Source: Hetaerina americana
Lineage: Eukaryota > Arthropoda > Insecta > Odonata > Calopterygidae
Direction: 5' to 3'
Assembly (NCBI GenBank): GCA_022747635.1
Contig: JAKTNV010000004.1
Span: 89,465,052 to 89,529,051, forward strand
Length of the DNA: 64,000 nt
Within the stretch, counting starts at the first letter, position 1, and every line of letters begins with the position of its first letter. Made by a program: the position numbers and the translations under genes. Below the pieces are notes generated by a model. The model saw only the letters and a list, made by a program, of their open reading frames with translations. It was not told the origin of the DNA and did not search any database. Shown here one piece after another: positions 25,606 through 35,884 of this stretch.

Positions 25606-26345
25606 TGTACATGCCTCATGCTACTCAGATGCGAGTGGCGATAGACAATGTTAGCAAGAGGGGTAAAATAGGCTTCTATTTAATTATCCTTCCTACTTTC
25701 AAATGTTTGCGAGGAGAAAATGGTGTAGAAGGCATGGGAAGGCATGGAAATAGGAATGAAAGCCGATGAGACGTCGTAAAAATGGACGGGTTTTCAATGA
25801 TCGAACTTATATTAGGCACTCAGCCAAGGGTTTACAATTACTACTAAGGGCATTAGGAAACCAGTATGATAAATATGGGACTTGAATTAATTTATACAAA
25901 ATAAAGGTTATTAGTTTTTTGAGAAAGATGAAGGCTACGTTTAACCTTAAAATGGGAGGGTAAAAACTCGAGCTGGTGGAACAATGAATTTATATCTGAA
26001 GTGTTTTGGACAAAAATAGTCCAAGTAGTAGGGAAATAAGACGAAGAATTCCGTTAGGCAAAGAAGCTTTCACGAGGATGAGACAATTGATGACAGGGAC
26101 GTTGAGTAAGGTTGTTAAGAAAAGATTCATACAGTCATAGGGAAACAAAGTAAGATATTGGATTTCTCCCGACACTCTCCTCCTAAGGAGGGAGGAAAGA
26201 TGAATGCTGAGAATTTTGACTATCGATGAGATGTTGCAGATTGTGATGGAGGGGAGAATGTTAGGCAATCAAGGAGGGAGGGAAAGAAAATACACGTTGA
26301 GCAGAATGAAGAGAGGAAGGGAGTATTTGGAATTTAAGAGGGGCT
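25606..26345 (+). pseudogene. APE-type LINE fragment (RT fingers/palm to 3' end)
   Basis: Plus-strand decayed copy of the family at 32336-33590. DNA-level landmarks line up: ATGCGAGTGG near 25630, GAAGGCATGGGAAGGCATGG near 25729, GGCACTCAGCCAAGGGTTT near 25815, TGTTTTGGACAAAAATAGTC near 26002, GACGAAGAATTCCGTTAGGC near 26040, and ATTGATGACAGGGACGTTGA near 26086. The middle (YGAETW block) is partly deleted. Stops are frequent; it is inactive. Confidence 0.7.
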
Positions 26346-28180
26346 TATTTCGGTCTTAGGTTAGGTTATCTTTAGGACGAAGCTGAGAAACGTCGGGGTA
26401 TTAAGTTTGTTTCCATCAAAAATCCAGCTCAAACCCTGGATTTTTTTCCAATTAATAATACTATAATTCCTCGTAATATATATCAAGAGATGTGTTTCTT
26501 ATAAATTAACTAGGAAACCCAAGGAAAGCATAGAAGTAATGAGTACAAGACACCTTTCCTCGATGTCCTGCGATATTTATGGTTGTTAGTTCATTAAAAC
26601 TATCGGCTTACGACGTCTCCTTTTGAAAACCTATTTGGGATCATAATTTTTCGCACTTCCCCATTTCTTTCTTATTTTTTTCAGTTCTTCTTTCTGTTGT
26701 AAAATTGAATGTAGCCCCTGCTTGGTTTATTTACTGGGTTGTTTTTTATTCTCACATTTTGAAGACCTTGGCTCTTATTTCAATTAATGGTGCAATCACC
26801 CAAGAAAGCCTTCTAGTTCATCTTCCCTCCTCCCGCTCGAGGTAATCCCACTGATTTCATTTCTTTTGGTCTTATCTGCTCGCCGTGACCCGTAGAACCC
26901 ATCAAATTATGCTTCCAGAGGAACCGCAATCATTCTTCCGGTGGACGTTATTTCTAGCCATCTCGTCTTTACTTGGTGGGTGCAAAATGATTTTTTTTGC
27001 GGAAGTACTTCTCCCGTGTTGCACGATACTAGCGGTGTTGAGGCATTTGATTATTTTTCAAAGTTTGATTTTCCGAATTCATGTATTACAAATATGGAAG
27101 TGCCCCCTCTAGTTAAACTTAGCAGTTGTGATCATAAATTTCACTATCCAGTTAATGAATAATACTCTTGTAAGACATCTTCGAGATCTGAAGCTTCCCT
27201 CTGAACGCATAAAACTTACTCCTTTTCGACTTTTATATTTCCTGGTATTTTTATAGTAATGCTCTCCGAACCTGGAGCATCAGATAGTGTGGGAATGAAT
27301 GTCACATCTTGAACGAAAAAGTCAAGCTCGTCATATTTCCAGCATTTCCTCGTAATGACTCATCGAAATTCGGAGCAAGTCTCTTTTCTGCAAAATCTAT
27401 ATTTCCTCTAATAAGCTCTCAATGCATTTATCTATGTGTCTTCTAATAATGTCGTTTAAGTATTTATCGTGATCAATTTTATGTTAATGGCAGTGAGATT
27501 TTATTAAAGACATCGAACTACAATTAACTCAACAAATGAGAAAAACAAAATATTTTGAATTTCAAAATTGCTTATTCAAACGACCCTTCAGGTTAAGGCA
27601 AATGAAGATGTCGACGGTGCCCGTCGTTTGAATAAACAATTGTGGAACTCACAAATTTTTGTTTTGTCTCATCACAAAGTTCCATTATGTTGTGCACAAC
27701 ACTATTGCATTTCCACAGTCACTATTAAATGCTATTACTATACATGCTTTAAAAGAATCGTTAAAAGTTAATTTCTTCATTTTTATGTCCTTGTATCTAT
27801 TCATTTTATAAACTAAAGTATGTGGTTGAAATGTTGAAATAGAAAGCGGTGTTGCTGTGTCTTTGGCGAAAATATTTTTTATAAGTAATCTTATTAATTA
27901 CCTTTATACTTAACACGCAATAAGTTTGGAAATCGTCCATTCACTAAATAATCTGGGGGCCATTACTTAATTTACTTGTGCAGTGGTTGAAAATACCCCC
28001 GAGGAATTAATTTTAAGGAAATACATTTGGGTCTACATGCTCGAGTCTTTTATTTGATGCCTCGATTCATTTCGGCTCATGAACCTAAATAAACACGCTC
28101 TAAATGTGCCCAAGAGATGTCTGCCCACTTGCCGATGGACGCTGGTACAAGCACGGTAACGGAGAGAAGTCATCTTCCGA
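26346..28180. other. no recognisable feature
   Basis: AT-rich, with only short overlapping frames. No repeat family recognised. Confidence 0.45.
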
Positions 28181-28189
28181 TTGGCCTCC

Positions 28190-28645
28190 GTTCTTTATCG
28201 TGGGTGGGAGAGCGGTCGGCGGTGGCGAGAGGCGTGGGGTGAACTTCTAAGGGAGCCCTCCAGCGGGGCCGACAGACTCCCATTCTTCCCTCCCATCCAT
28301 TCCTTCTTTATTCGCTCCCACTCTTCCTTCCCTTCTTCCCGGGGGTGGAGGGCTGGGGGGGGGGGGAGTGGGGCAAATTGGCCCACCTCGAGCTGACTTT
28401 CTGCGGCATCCCGAGGGCCGCCCGGGGCGTTGGAACTTGTGCCGTAAAGCGTGTTAGAACCTAGAGCTTATGGAAAACTTCCTCCGTGGCCCGGAAGTCT
28501 CCCTCACACTCCTGCACTGCTTGGGACCTCGTCTCCGTCACTCTCGCCCGCGCTCCGTGCCCCCCCTGCCTCTTTCCCTCCCCTCCTCTTCTTCCGCTCT
28601 CGTGATCGGGGATCGTGCACCATATCCCTCTCAGTTTTCATCGTC
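28190..28645. other. GC-rich island with G-run
   Basis: Pyrimidine-rich and GC-rich DNA with a long G-run near 28355-28367. Frames open on both strands are compositional. No gene evidence. Confidence 0.45.
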
Positions 28646-28879
28646 CCTGTGGAGTGGAGACTACATACGTATATTGCTGTAATTTGACCTTTGCTTTTTC
28701 TCTCCCAAACTCTGCCTGTAGACTCTGCTAGTCCTTCCGCGGCCTTTTCATGGCCCTTCGCTGCGTGTCCTAAGTAAAATTGAGGGCTTATCCACTAAGC
28801 CCAACCTCTGAGCTGGTGCCTTGCAAGCCCTTCTTCATATTAGGGTAGTAAAGGTTCTCGTAGTCACCACCAGATGTCA

Positions 28880-29890
28880 GCGCTATGTCTGTTTGATCGG
28901 GACATCTTAGATGATGATTCGCGTAGTGGTAGCCCAAAATTTGAAACTACCCCAGAAATATTGCATAAGTATATAAAATGGTAATAGAGGATCGCTGACT
29001 GAAAGTTTGAAAAATCGCTGAAGGTGTAGGGATCCTATCTGTGATTAAGATTTAGGGATGGCAAATCCTTTAACAGTGAGTGTCAATTTCTAATAAAATG
29101 TACTTTGGTTTGTCCTGACCTTGTTTACCTATGCCTGGCATGCAAAGAAATGAAGTTGACAAAAAAAATAAAAAGAAATCACCTTTTAACAGTGGAATTG
29201 GATATGGGAAAATTATCTACTGGATAGGTGCCGCGACTCTTGTCGCTGGATCACAAACACATCAGAATGGAAATTTCCGAACAATGTTTGACCCGTCTTA
29301 AGAGTAACTAACGAGATTACAAATGAAACTTGGGTCCACTATTATACCCCAGAGGCAAAACTGCAGTCAAAGCTGTGAAATCACGATGATTCACCGCCAT
29401 CAAAGAAAGCAATGGCAACATAGCCGGCCAGAAAGCTGATGGCTTCATTTTCCTGGGATGCGAAAGGGATTCTGCTGATGGTTTATCTTTCCACTGGACA
29501 ATACTGCGTTAACTAACCTCCTGAACCAACTACAGCAAAAGATGCACGAAAAAAGACCAGGTTTGGCAAGGAAATAAGTCTTCTTTCATCAAGAGAATGC
29601 ACGCCCACACACAAGTGTCGTTGCCATAACAAAAATACGTGGACTAAGATATAAATTGTTACCACACCCGCATTATTCGCCTGATTTGGCTCCATCAGAT
29701 TTCCATCTCTTCACCAAGCTCAAAGTTTTCCTCGGTTGACGGAGATTCTCTTCAAACCAAGAACGAACAGCCGAAGTGGACTGGTAATTTGTAGGCCTGA
29801 AGGAATCTAATTTTCGAGATGGGATCAAGACGTTGGAACGTCACTTGACCAGGTGCATTAGTGTACAGGAGACTGCAGAGTAAAATAAAG
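28880..29890 (+). pseudogene. mariner transposase, second decayed copy
   Basis: Plus-strand pieces: RDILDDDSRSGSPKFETTPE, IEDR.LKV.KIAEGVGILS (second HTH region), ITNETWVHYYTPEAKLQSK (first catalytic block), FHQENARPHTSVVAITKI, LPHPHYSPDLAPSDFHLFTK, then RFSSNQERTAEVDW and RDGIKTLERHLTRCISVQET. This is the usual order and spacing of a DD34D mariner transposase. The second catalytic Asp (family HQDNA) is Glu here. Frameshifts and stops occur throughout. It is a different subfamily from the copy at 18623, since the signature blocks differ clearly. Terminal inverted repeats were not identified. Confidence 0.85.
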
Positions 29891-31228
29891 TCACTGAGTT
29901 TAGTCGTTTATTTCCTTTCCATCCAGAGAACTTTCAAATTACCCTCGTTTTATACTGGAAAAGGAGATCCAAGGCGGCGAGGGCTATTACGGAAAAAATA
30001 ATTTCAAGAGCCTCATATGATTTGATTCTCTGAGCCAGGAATCTCTGGCGATGGATATCCGAAAGGAGTACTGTCATGATGTCAAGGTAGAACAGTCTCT
30101 CTCGTAATGGGATGTGGCCCTTGTAACAACCAGAAACGTCGACGTTTTATTTAGAAACGATATTCGAGAATAGCATTGTGGAACGAGGGACCATGCAATG
30201 CGGCATTGAATGCAATTAACCCCGAATTATTCGTTTGCATGACGATTTGGATATTCCTTTTTGACCCAAAGATCTCCGTTCACCTTTTGAAAGCGAATTC
30301 GATAATTTTTGTCGTACCCCGCTCCAATTTGTCACGCGCACATTTGCGTCTTATTGGATGATCCATAGCAGTCATTATTTTTGTTCATTAGGATGAATTT
30401 TTACGCATTTTATCAAATTTTAATCTACCCTAAAGGCATATTTTAAAATGATTTTAGAAATCGATTTAATTTTTTTTACAGATTCTCTTTCTGCTGTTTT
30501 AGCTACAACGTCAAGTTTCATGTTTATCTGCCATGTACGGTTGGAAATAAATTACACAGTTCCCGTGTACAATATGCAAAATTTTTGGGTAATTCTTATG
30601 AATCTCGATGTGCAGGGGAAATCATAATAATGTAGCAGTTGAGGAAAATATACTTACCCAGATGCATAGCGTTAATAGTTTTAAAAGTCTCAATTAAAAT
30701 TTTTTTGTTGCTGATGCCATTTCAAGCTATAGCCAGTTTTGTATGTACATGTATTTTACTTTTATATTTGAGAGGAAAACACTTCGCGTTCGGCATCGGG
30801 GGGGTCCGCATGTGTTTTTCTTTTCCTGGTGTACTGATCATGTGTTTTTCACCGTAAGTCTTTTATATTGGGAAACCTGAAAGGTTTGAATGTCCTGGCG
30901 ATAATTGGATCTCTAAGGATTGGTTATACATTATTCTTTAATGGCATTTACGAATTAATCTTAGTTGAAAAGAGATAATTGGATGAAAGAAAGTGCCACT
31001 TTTCCTGATAATGGTCCTTGGTATGCATTCATATTTATGTAATTGCCCAATTTAAGCTCTTCGCTCGTGAGATGTAACGCCCCTGTCACAGTCGAGAGCC
31101 CACGCGGCTCAGTTTGCCGCGATTCGTTTAGCTCCCCGAGAGCGTAGATGTGGGCAGGGCTGGGCCTTTTAATTTTCCAATAATGGTCGTCGATATTCAA
31201 AGAATTCAAATTGACAGTAGTTATAGTG

Positions 31229-31230
<2 letters not shown>
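29891..31230. other. no recognisable feature
   Basis: AT-rich sequence without motifs I can name. Confidence 0.45.

Positions 31231-31234
<4 letters not shown>

Positions 31235-31271
<37 letters not shown>
31235..31271. repeat. (TA)n microsatellite
   Basis: TA run that the 3' tail of a minus-strand LINE fragment (31275 upward) reads into. Confidence 0.95.
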
Positions 31272-31277
<6 letters not shown>

Positions 31278-31498
31278 TATTAAGTAGTCGGTTAAGGTAG
31301 GTTTTTGGATGGACACAGCTACTAAATAAATATTTTGTGACTCCCAACAAAACACAAAATCCAGCATCCTACTCTACATCAGGTCCCTCTTCATATCTGA
31401 ATACTTTCTTCCTCCCTTCATCCCGGGAGGAAGAAAGTACTCGGATATGAAGAGGGATCTGATGTAGCGTAGGATGCTGGATTTTGTGTTTTGTTCTT
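31272..31498. repeat. LINE 3' tails in inverted, palindromic arrangement
   Basis: 31275-31428 on the minus strand is the last part and 3' UTR of the LINE family at 32336-33590 (shares GGTTTTTGGATGGACA, its complement near 33535, and CAAAACACAAAATCCAGCAT). 31427-31495 on the plus strand is the same tail in the other orientation. Together they form a palindrome centred near the CCCGGG at 31424-31429, with arms of about 70 bases. Confidence 0.8.
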
Positions 31499-31503
31499 TT
31501 ATG

Positions 31504-31507
<4 letters not shown>

Positions 31508-31544
<37 letters not shown>
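31508..31544. repeat. (TA)n microsatellite
   Basis: TA run immediately after the plus-strand LINE tail fragment. Confidence 0.95.
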
Positions 31545-31599
31545 CGATTGTACGGAAAAACTCATACGAGCGGCACAATAATTGGCTGACACAACATAA

Positions 31600-31688
31600 C
31601 ACAAATAGAAAAGAATAGACACATATAAAAGAACACTTACACGGTAAATTGTTCGAGCTTTCGGCCCTCTCAGGGGCCTTCTTCAAGA
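31600..31688 (-). repeat. PLE 3' tail with hammerhead-like core (family B)
   Basis: On the minus strand: CTTGAAGA, a hairpin GGCCC/GGGCC with a 6-base loop, GAAAGCTCG, then a tail with GTGTAAGTGTTCTTTTATAT. The same order (motif, hairpin, GAAA, GTGAGTGTYCTTT tail) occurs at 41757-42095 and 63662-63850. The first C of the canonical core is T. The ribozyme analogy is inferred from layout only. Confidence 0.5.
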
Positions 31689-31689
31689 G

Positions 31690-31747
31690 ATTGTTTGTTG
31701 CTGTCCAAGTTTTTTATTCAAAACTTCCGTGTCACTTCGACGAACTC

Positions 31748-31799
<52 letters not shown>

Positions 31800-31857
31800 G
31801 AGTTCGTCGAAGTGACACGGAAGTTTTGAATAAAAAACTTGGACAGCAACAAACAAT
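31690..31857. repeat. inverted repeat flanking (TA)n
   Basis: Arms 31690-31752 and 31794-31857 are exact reverse complements as far as I can read (TTGTTTGTTGCTGTCCAAGT outward to CGACGAACTCATTTA), separated only by a TA run. The arm belongs to the PLE-tail repeat family that recurs to 32285 and at 42884. Confidence 0.85.
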
Positions 31858-31965
31858 ATACTCGTAAGAACACATAAAAATAACACAGGTTATTTCTTAA
31901 TAATTTCGACGGAATTATTAAGAAATAACGTGTGAGTGTTCTTATATTGTTTGTTGCTGTCCAAG

Positions 31966-31966
<1 letters not shown>
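31837..31966. repeat. overlapping imperfect palindrome
   Basis: The right arm of the previous repeat is also the left arm of another: 31837-31905 against 31912-31966, centred on the short TCGACGG. Arms differ by small indels. The centre AATAATTTCGACGGAATTAT is itself nearly palindromic. Confidence 0.75.

Positions 31967-32041
<75 letters not shown>
31966..32041. repeat. (TA)n microsatellite
   Basis: Long uninterrupted TA array between two PLE-tail palindromes. Confidence 0.95.
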
Positions 32042-32043
<2 letters not shown>

Positions 32044-32066
32044 TTACGTAGACGTAACCCGGAAGT

Positions 32067-32285
32067 GCCGAATAGTACATTACACAGTAACAAACAATAT
32101 AGAAACACAAAAAAAGGAACACTCACACGTTATTTCTTGATAATTTCGACGGAATTTACGGTCGGGAATAGAGTTCTCTATCTTCCCGCGAAGACGGAGT
32201 AGAATTCCGTCGAAATTATCAAGAAATAACGTATGAGTGTCCCTTTTTTGTGTTTCTATATTGTTTGTTACTGTGTAATGTACTA
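32067..32285. repeat. inverted repeat of PLE tails with hammerhead-like centre
   Basis: Arms 32067-32150 and 32202-32285 are near-perfect reverse complements, about 83 bases each. The spacer (32151-32201) contains GAAGACGGA, then TCCGTCGAAA (32190-32215, plus strand), which is again hairpin followed by GAAA. It then runs into a GTATGAGTGTCCCTTTTTTG tail. This is the same layout as the PLE ends at 42000 and 63727. Confidence 0.7.
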
Positions 32286-32335
32286 TATATGTATATATAT
32301 GTCTAAATTACATTATTTTTTATATATTTATATGA

Positions 32336-33581
32336 GGAAATAATTAAAGAGGCATGAGAAGAGCTGGAGGTAGGAATGAGAGCCATTGCAGAGATGCCAT
32401 TGCAGTAATGAGATTATTAATCGAGAGGAATATAGAACACAACCAGGAGGTATTTGCCTGTTTCGTTGATTTCGAAAAAGCTTTCGATACAGTGAACTGG
32501 GAAAAACTAGTGAGTATATTGCAGAAAATAGGAATAGATTAGAGGGAAAGGAGGCTAATCCGAAACCTTTACATGTCTCAGACTGCTCAGGTGCGGGTTC
32601 GAAACGGGGAGTCCGGATGGGCAGTGTTAGGAAGATGTGTAAGGCAGGGTTGCCCATTATCACCGTTGCTGTTCAACCTGTATGCAGAGAAAATGATCAA
32701 AGAGGCATGGGAAGAACTGGAGGTAGGAATGAAAGTGGGCGGGTAATTCGTAAAATCAGTTAGGTTTGCTGATGACCAAGCTTTAGTTTGTCAGTCAGCC
32801 AAGGGGCTGCAAGCATTGCTGAGTGAATTGGAAATTCAGTGCGACAGATATGGGATGAGACTTAATATTAATAAAACAAAGGTTATGCAATTTTCTAGAA
32901 AGAAAAACGCTAATCCAAACATTAAAATAGGGCGGCAAAAACTAGAGCAGTTAGAAGAGTTTACGTATCTCGGAAGTGCATTGGACCAACGCGATCAAAG
33001 TAGTAGGGACGTAAGGAGAAGAATTGCGCAAGGCAAAGAGGCTTTCACAAGGAGGAGGGAATTGATGACGGGGACGTTGAGTAAGGATACTAAGAAATGA
33101 CTCGTAAAAACTCTGATATGGAGCGTAGCTATGTACGGCGCGGAAACGTGGTCATTGAAGCAGGAGGATAGACGTAGGCTGGAGGCTTTTGAAATGTGGG
33201 TGTGGAGAAGAATGGAGAAGGTGAAATGGACCGAGAAGAAAACAAATGAGGAAGTACTTGGTATGGTGGGCGAAGAGAGGGGTTTGTTGGGAGAAATCCT
33301 AGGGAGGCAGGAAAAGTGGGTGAAGGGGGTATTGACCGGCAGTGGGATGTTGAAGATTGTGATAAAGGGGAGAATATAAGCAAACATGGAAAGGGAAGGA
33401 GCAGGATAGGAATGTTGGACGGGATGAAGGGAGGAAGGAAGTACCCAGAGATGAAGAGGGACCTGATTTAAAGTAGGATGCTGGGTTTTGTGTTTTGTTA
33501 GGAGTAATAAAATATCTATTTATTTGGTAGCTCTGTCCATCCAAAAACCTACCTTAACCGTTAGATTACCTAAATAATAAT

Positions 33582-33590
<9 letters not shown>
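32336..33590 (+). pseudogene. APE-type LINE, RT domain to 3' tail, near-intact frame
   Basis: One reading frame carries AVMRLLIERNIEHN, CFVDFEKAFDTVNWEKL, RNLYMSQTAQVRVRNGESGW, RQGCPLSPLLFNLYAEKM, VRFADDQALVCQSAKGLQ, DRYGMRLNINKTKVMQFSRK, LEEFTYLGSALDQRDQSS, MYGAETWSLKQEDRRRLEAF and WVWRRMEKVKWTEKKTNEEV. FADD is the RT catalytic site. The frame is broken by only three stops: TAG at 32540, TAA at 32744 and TGA at 33098. A frameshift near 33375 precedes the C-terminal GMLDGMKGGRKYPEMKRDL. The 3' UTR ends in a TAA-rich tail that runs into (TA)n at 33587. The endonuclease and N-terminus are missing. The family resembles the endonuclease-reverse-transcriptase LINEs common in insects; clade not assigned. 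Confidence 0.88.

Positions 33591-33640
<50 letters not shown>
33587..33640. repeat. (TA)n microsatellite shared by two element tails
   Basis: Lies between the plus-strand LINE tail (left) and a minus-strand PLE-like tail (right). Confidence 0.95.
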
Positions 33641-33642
<2 letters not shown>

Positions 33643-33760
33643 TATATACACTAAAGTATATGTTGATTCATTTTGAACAGCACATCTTCACAGAATTACA
33701 TGTTTCGAACTTATACATTATTTTAGACATCGTTATCGACGATTATGTGATTCTTTAAAA
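33641..33760 (-). repeat. PLE-like 3' tail
   Basis: On the minus strand: GATGTCTAAAATAATG, then AAGTTCGAAACATGTAATTC and a tail of about 70 bases (GATGTGCTGTTCAAAATGAA and on), running into (TA)n. CGAAACATGTAATTCTGTGA is reminiscent of PLE tails, but the CUGANGA half is not visible, so the call is tentative. Confidence 0.4.
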
Positions 33761-35280
33761 TTATTCTTTTCAATTTCCATCCGCGTCAAAATTTAGGCAC
33801 TTTTTCATGTATTTCTCCACTTCGTTACTGCTTTTCGTCATCGCCCATAATTTGCATTGAAACGTTTGGTATTAAAGTCTTTTGAGGCTTCCACTTATTT
33901 ACTTAAGAATTATTATTGAAATTCTGGCATGAAAATCAGCTATTAAATCTCTACACGAGGTTGCAATGCGCGAAGTACGATTTGCGGGCTGCCGTCGTTG
34001 GTAGTGCATAGCATTTTGAGATTAACGAGAGTTTTCTAGGCACATCCTCAAAAAAGCATTAATTACTTTATTTCTACAGCCCCTTGTTTATTCATTGGTA
34101 ATATTTTCTGCCGGGGCTAATGTCAAGGTGGTCCTCGACCGTCCTGCTGTTGGGATTGTTGAAAATTCCTGAGGGTCCAGGTACATTTGTCGAGGTGAAG
34201 TCGAGTCTTTGGTTTTTATTCAAGTATTAATTTAATTATTGGAGCGTCTTCTAGTCACTGTCCCCACGAACGGAGAAAGAAACTAGGGTCTGCTACCTTT
34301 TCAATTGAATTTTACGGGTGTTGGCTCGTGATACCGGATTCTGGAATACCTACCGAAGACCAGCCGGGCCTTGGGAGTGTGTTGCGTGAACGCGCCGATG
34401 TACTGGCAATCGCACATCTTTCCGGGAACTGGGGAAGGAAACGCCTTATTAATTTCCAGCCAATCGATTACAAGGGCCCGCAGGGGTGACCACAGCCGTC
34501 CTCGGGATGGGGCTGTTGGTAGGCATGGGAACTGCGTTTTCTTTTCTCTACGCCACTGGTTATTTGTTTTGGGAGGGAACTGCTTTGGTCGCGCGGTTTT
34601 ATTGATGGGACCACGGTCAGATGTGGTCGCCATGACGTGGAGGTGGGAGGACTATGGCGTACGTCATAATGCGGGGCGTCGAAATTCTCCCGTGAGATAA
34701 GACCGCTCGTTGTCACTGTTGGATCAATCACAAAAGAGTTTATACACTTAACACTTTCAAACATCTTTTAGTGGAATTGTTTGATGTCCATATTAAATGA
34801 GAATGTGATTTTCCAGGGACTTGTGTCTGTGGAAAATCATACTGGCTAAGGAGTAATACCTCTTTTTTTCGTTAATTCACAACAGCTTCCAAACAGGTAA
34901 TTTAGATTACTCGTTCGTTTTAAAAAAATAGTTTCCTCTGGCGTATCTGAATGTTATTTTCTTAACATATTGAAATGAATTGAAATAATTGACTTTTTAA
35001 TTACACACTCTGGAATTACAAAGTGTGTGGAATTACAAAGTTAATTTCATTTAAATCATCTTAACAAGTTAAATTTTGCATTTGAAAGTGGGTCACTCGA
35101 TTAAATCATTTCTGGGTTTAATTCATAGCGCATATTTTGGTTTTGTAATAAATTACCCTGCACGTCTAATGCACTACAAATCAATATCTAGGTATTATTA
35201 TTCGTAATAATTTCTCTGTAGGCCTCCAGTACCAGTATGAGCAATCTCGTTCGTTCGCAACTTCTTGCTTTTCCTCGGAT
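33761..35280. other. no recognisable feature
   Basis: Mixed AT-rich sequence. A GC-richer patch with overlapping frames lies at 34300-34720. No motif is recognised. Confidence 0.45.
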
Positions 35281-35299
35281 GTCCAGGGAGACGAATCTC

Positions 35300-35365
35300 C
35301 TTGGCAGGACTCGAATTATGACCCTCATATTCCGTGGCCCACTTAGCTAACCCAGTCCGCAAGAA
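35300..35365 (-). repeat. tRNA-related SINE remnant
   Basis: Minus strand: TAGCTAAGTGG (35349-35339) fits an A box and ATAATTCGAGTCC (35320-35308) fits a B box. The boxes are closer than in a real tRNA, so the anticodon arm is lost. Likely a tRNA-derived SINE or decayed tRNA. Confidence 0.35.
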
Positions 35366-35769
35366 TGCCGGACTTTGAAGGAGATACTTGTGTAGTGTTT
35401 ATATTTGCTTACATTTATGCCGAAAAATGTATTTCGCTTCATGAATATTTCTACAGTTCAATTTTCCTATGGTTCCCATTATATGAAACTTAGGAAAAAG
35501 CCTGGGCCAGATGAGCCCGTCAGATGAACAGGTATACTGGAGCGGGACCGGCGGAATCAACGTGGGAGAAGAAGCTTTATTTCTATTCAATAGCGAAAGA
35601 GGCATTTTGTTAGTACATATTTATAAATACTGGCGAACAATCAGATTGTTATTTCACGCGTACTCCCCTGCTGTCGCGGTTACGTGCTTGTCTTCTGTAA
35701 GTTCACCCTGGGAGTTAGTCAATCGTTTTTGGAGTCAATTATACGGTGTGAAAACGGTATCGTTCGCAG

Positions 35770-35884
35770 ACGGCCCGGCGAGATCTGGAATAGGTAAGGA
35801 GAACTTCCGTGCCGAGGGATTAAAGAAGTTGGTGCAGCGTCGCGAAAAGTGCTTGCAAGTGAAAGGAAATTGTATAGAAAAGTG
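35770..35884 (+). pseudogene. mariner transposase C-terminal remnant
   Basis: The end of an open frame reads ENFRAEGLKKLVQRREKC then LQVKGNCIEK and stops, matching the extreme C-terminus of mariner transposases (F..G...L..R..KC....G.Y.EK). Upstream sequence in the same frame (from 35511) does not clearly match, so only the tail is supported. It probably marks a truncated third mariner. Confidence 0.5.

Noticed and set aside
31718..32202. long Ile-Tyr repeat proteins around TA arrays
   Set aside because: Pure translation of (TA)n microsatellites; the same applies at 41342-42373, 42714-42980, 43475-44352, 57650-57978 and 63565-63843.
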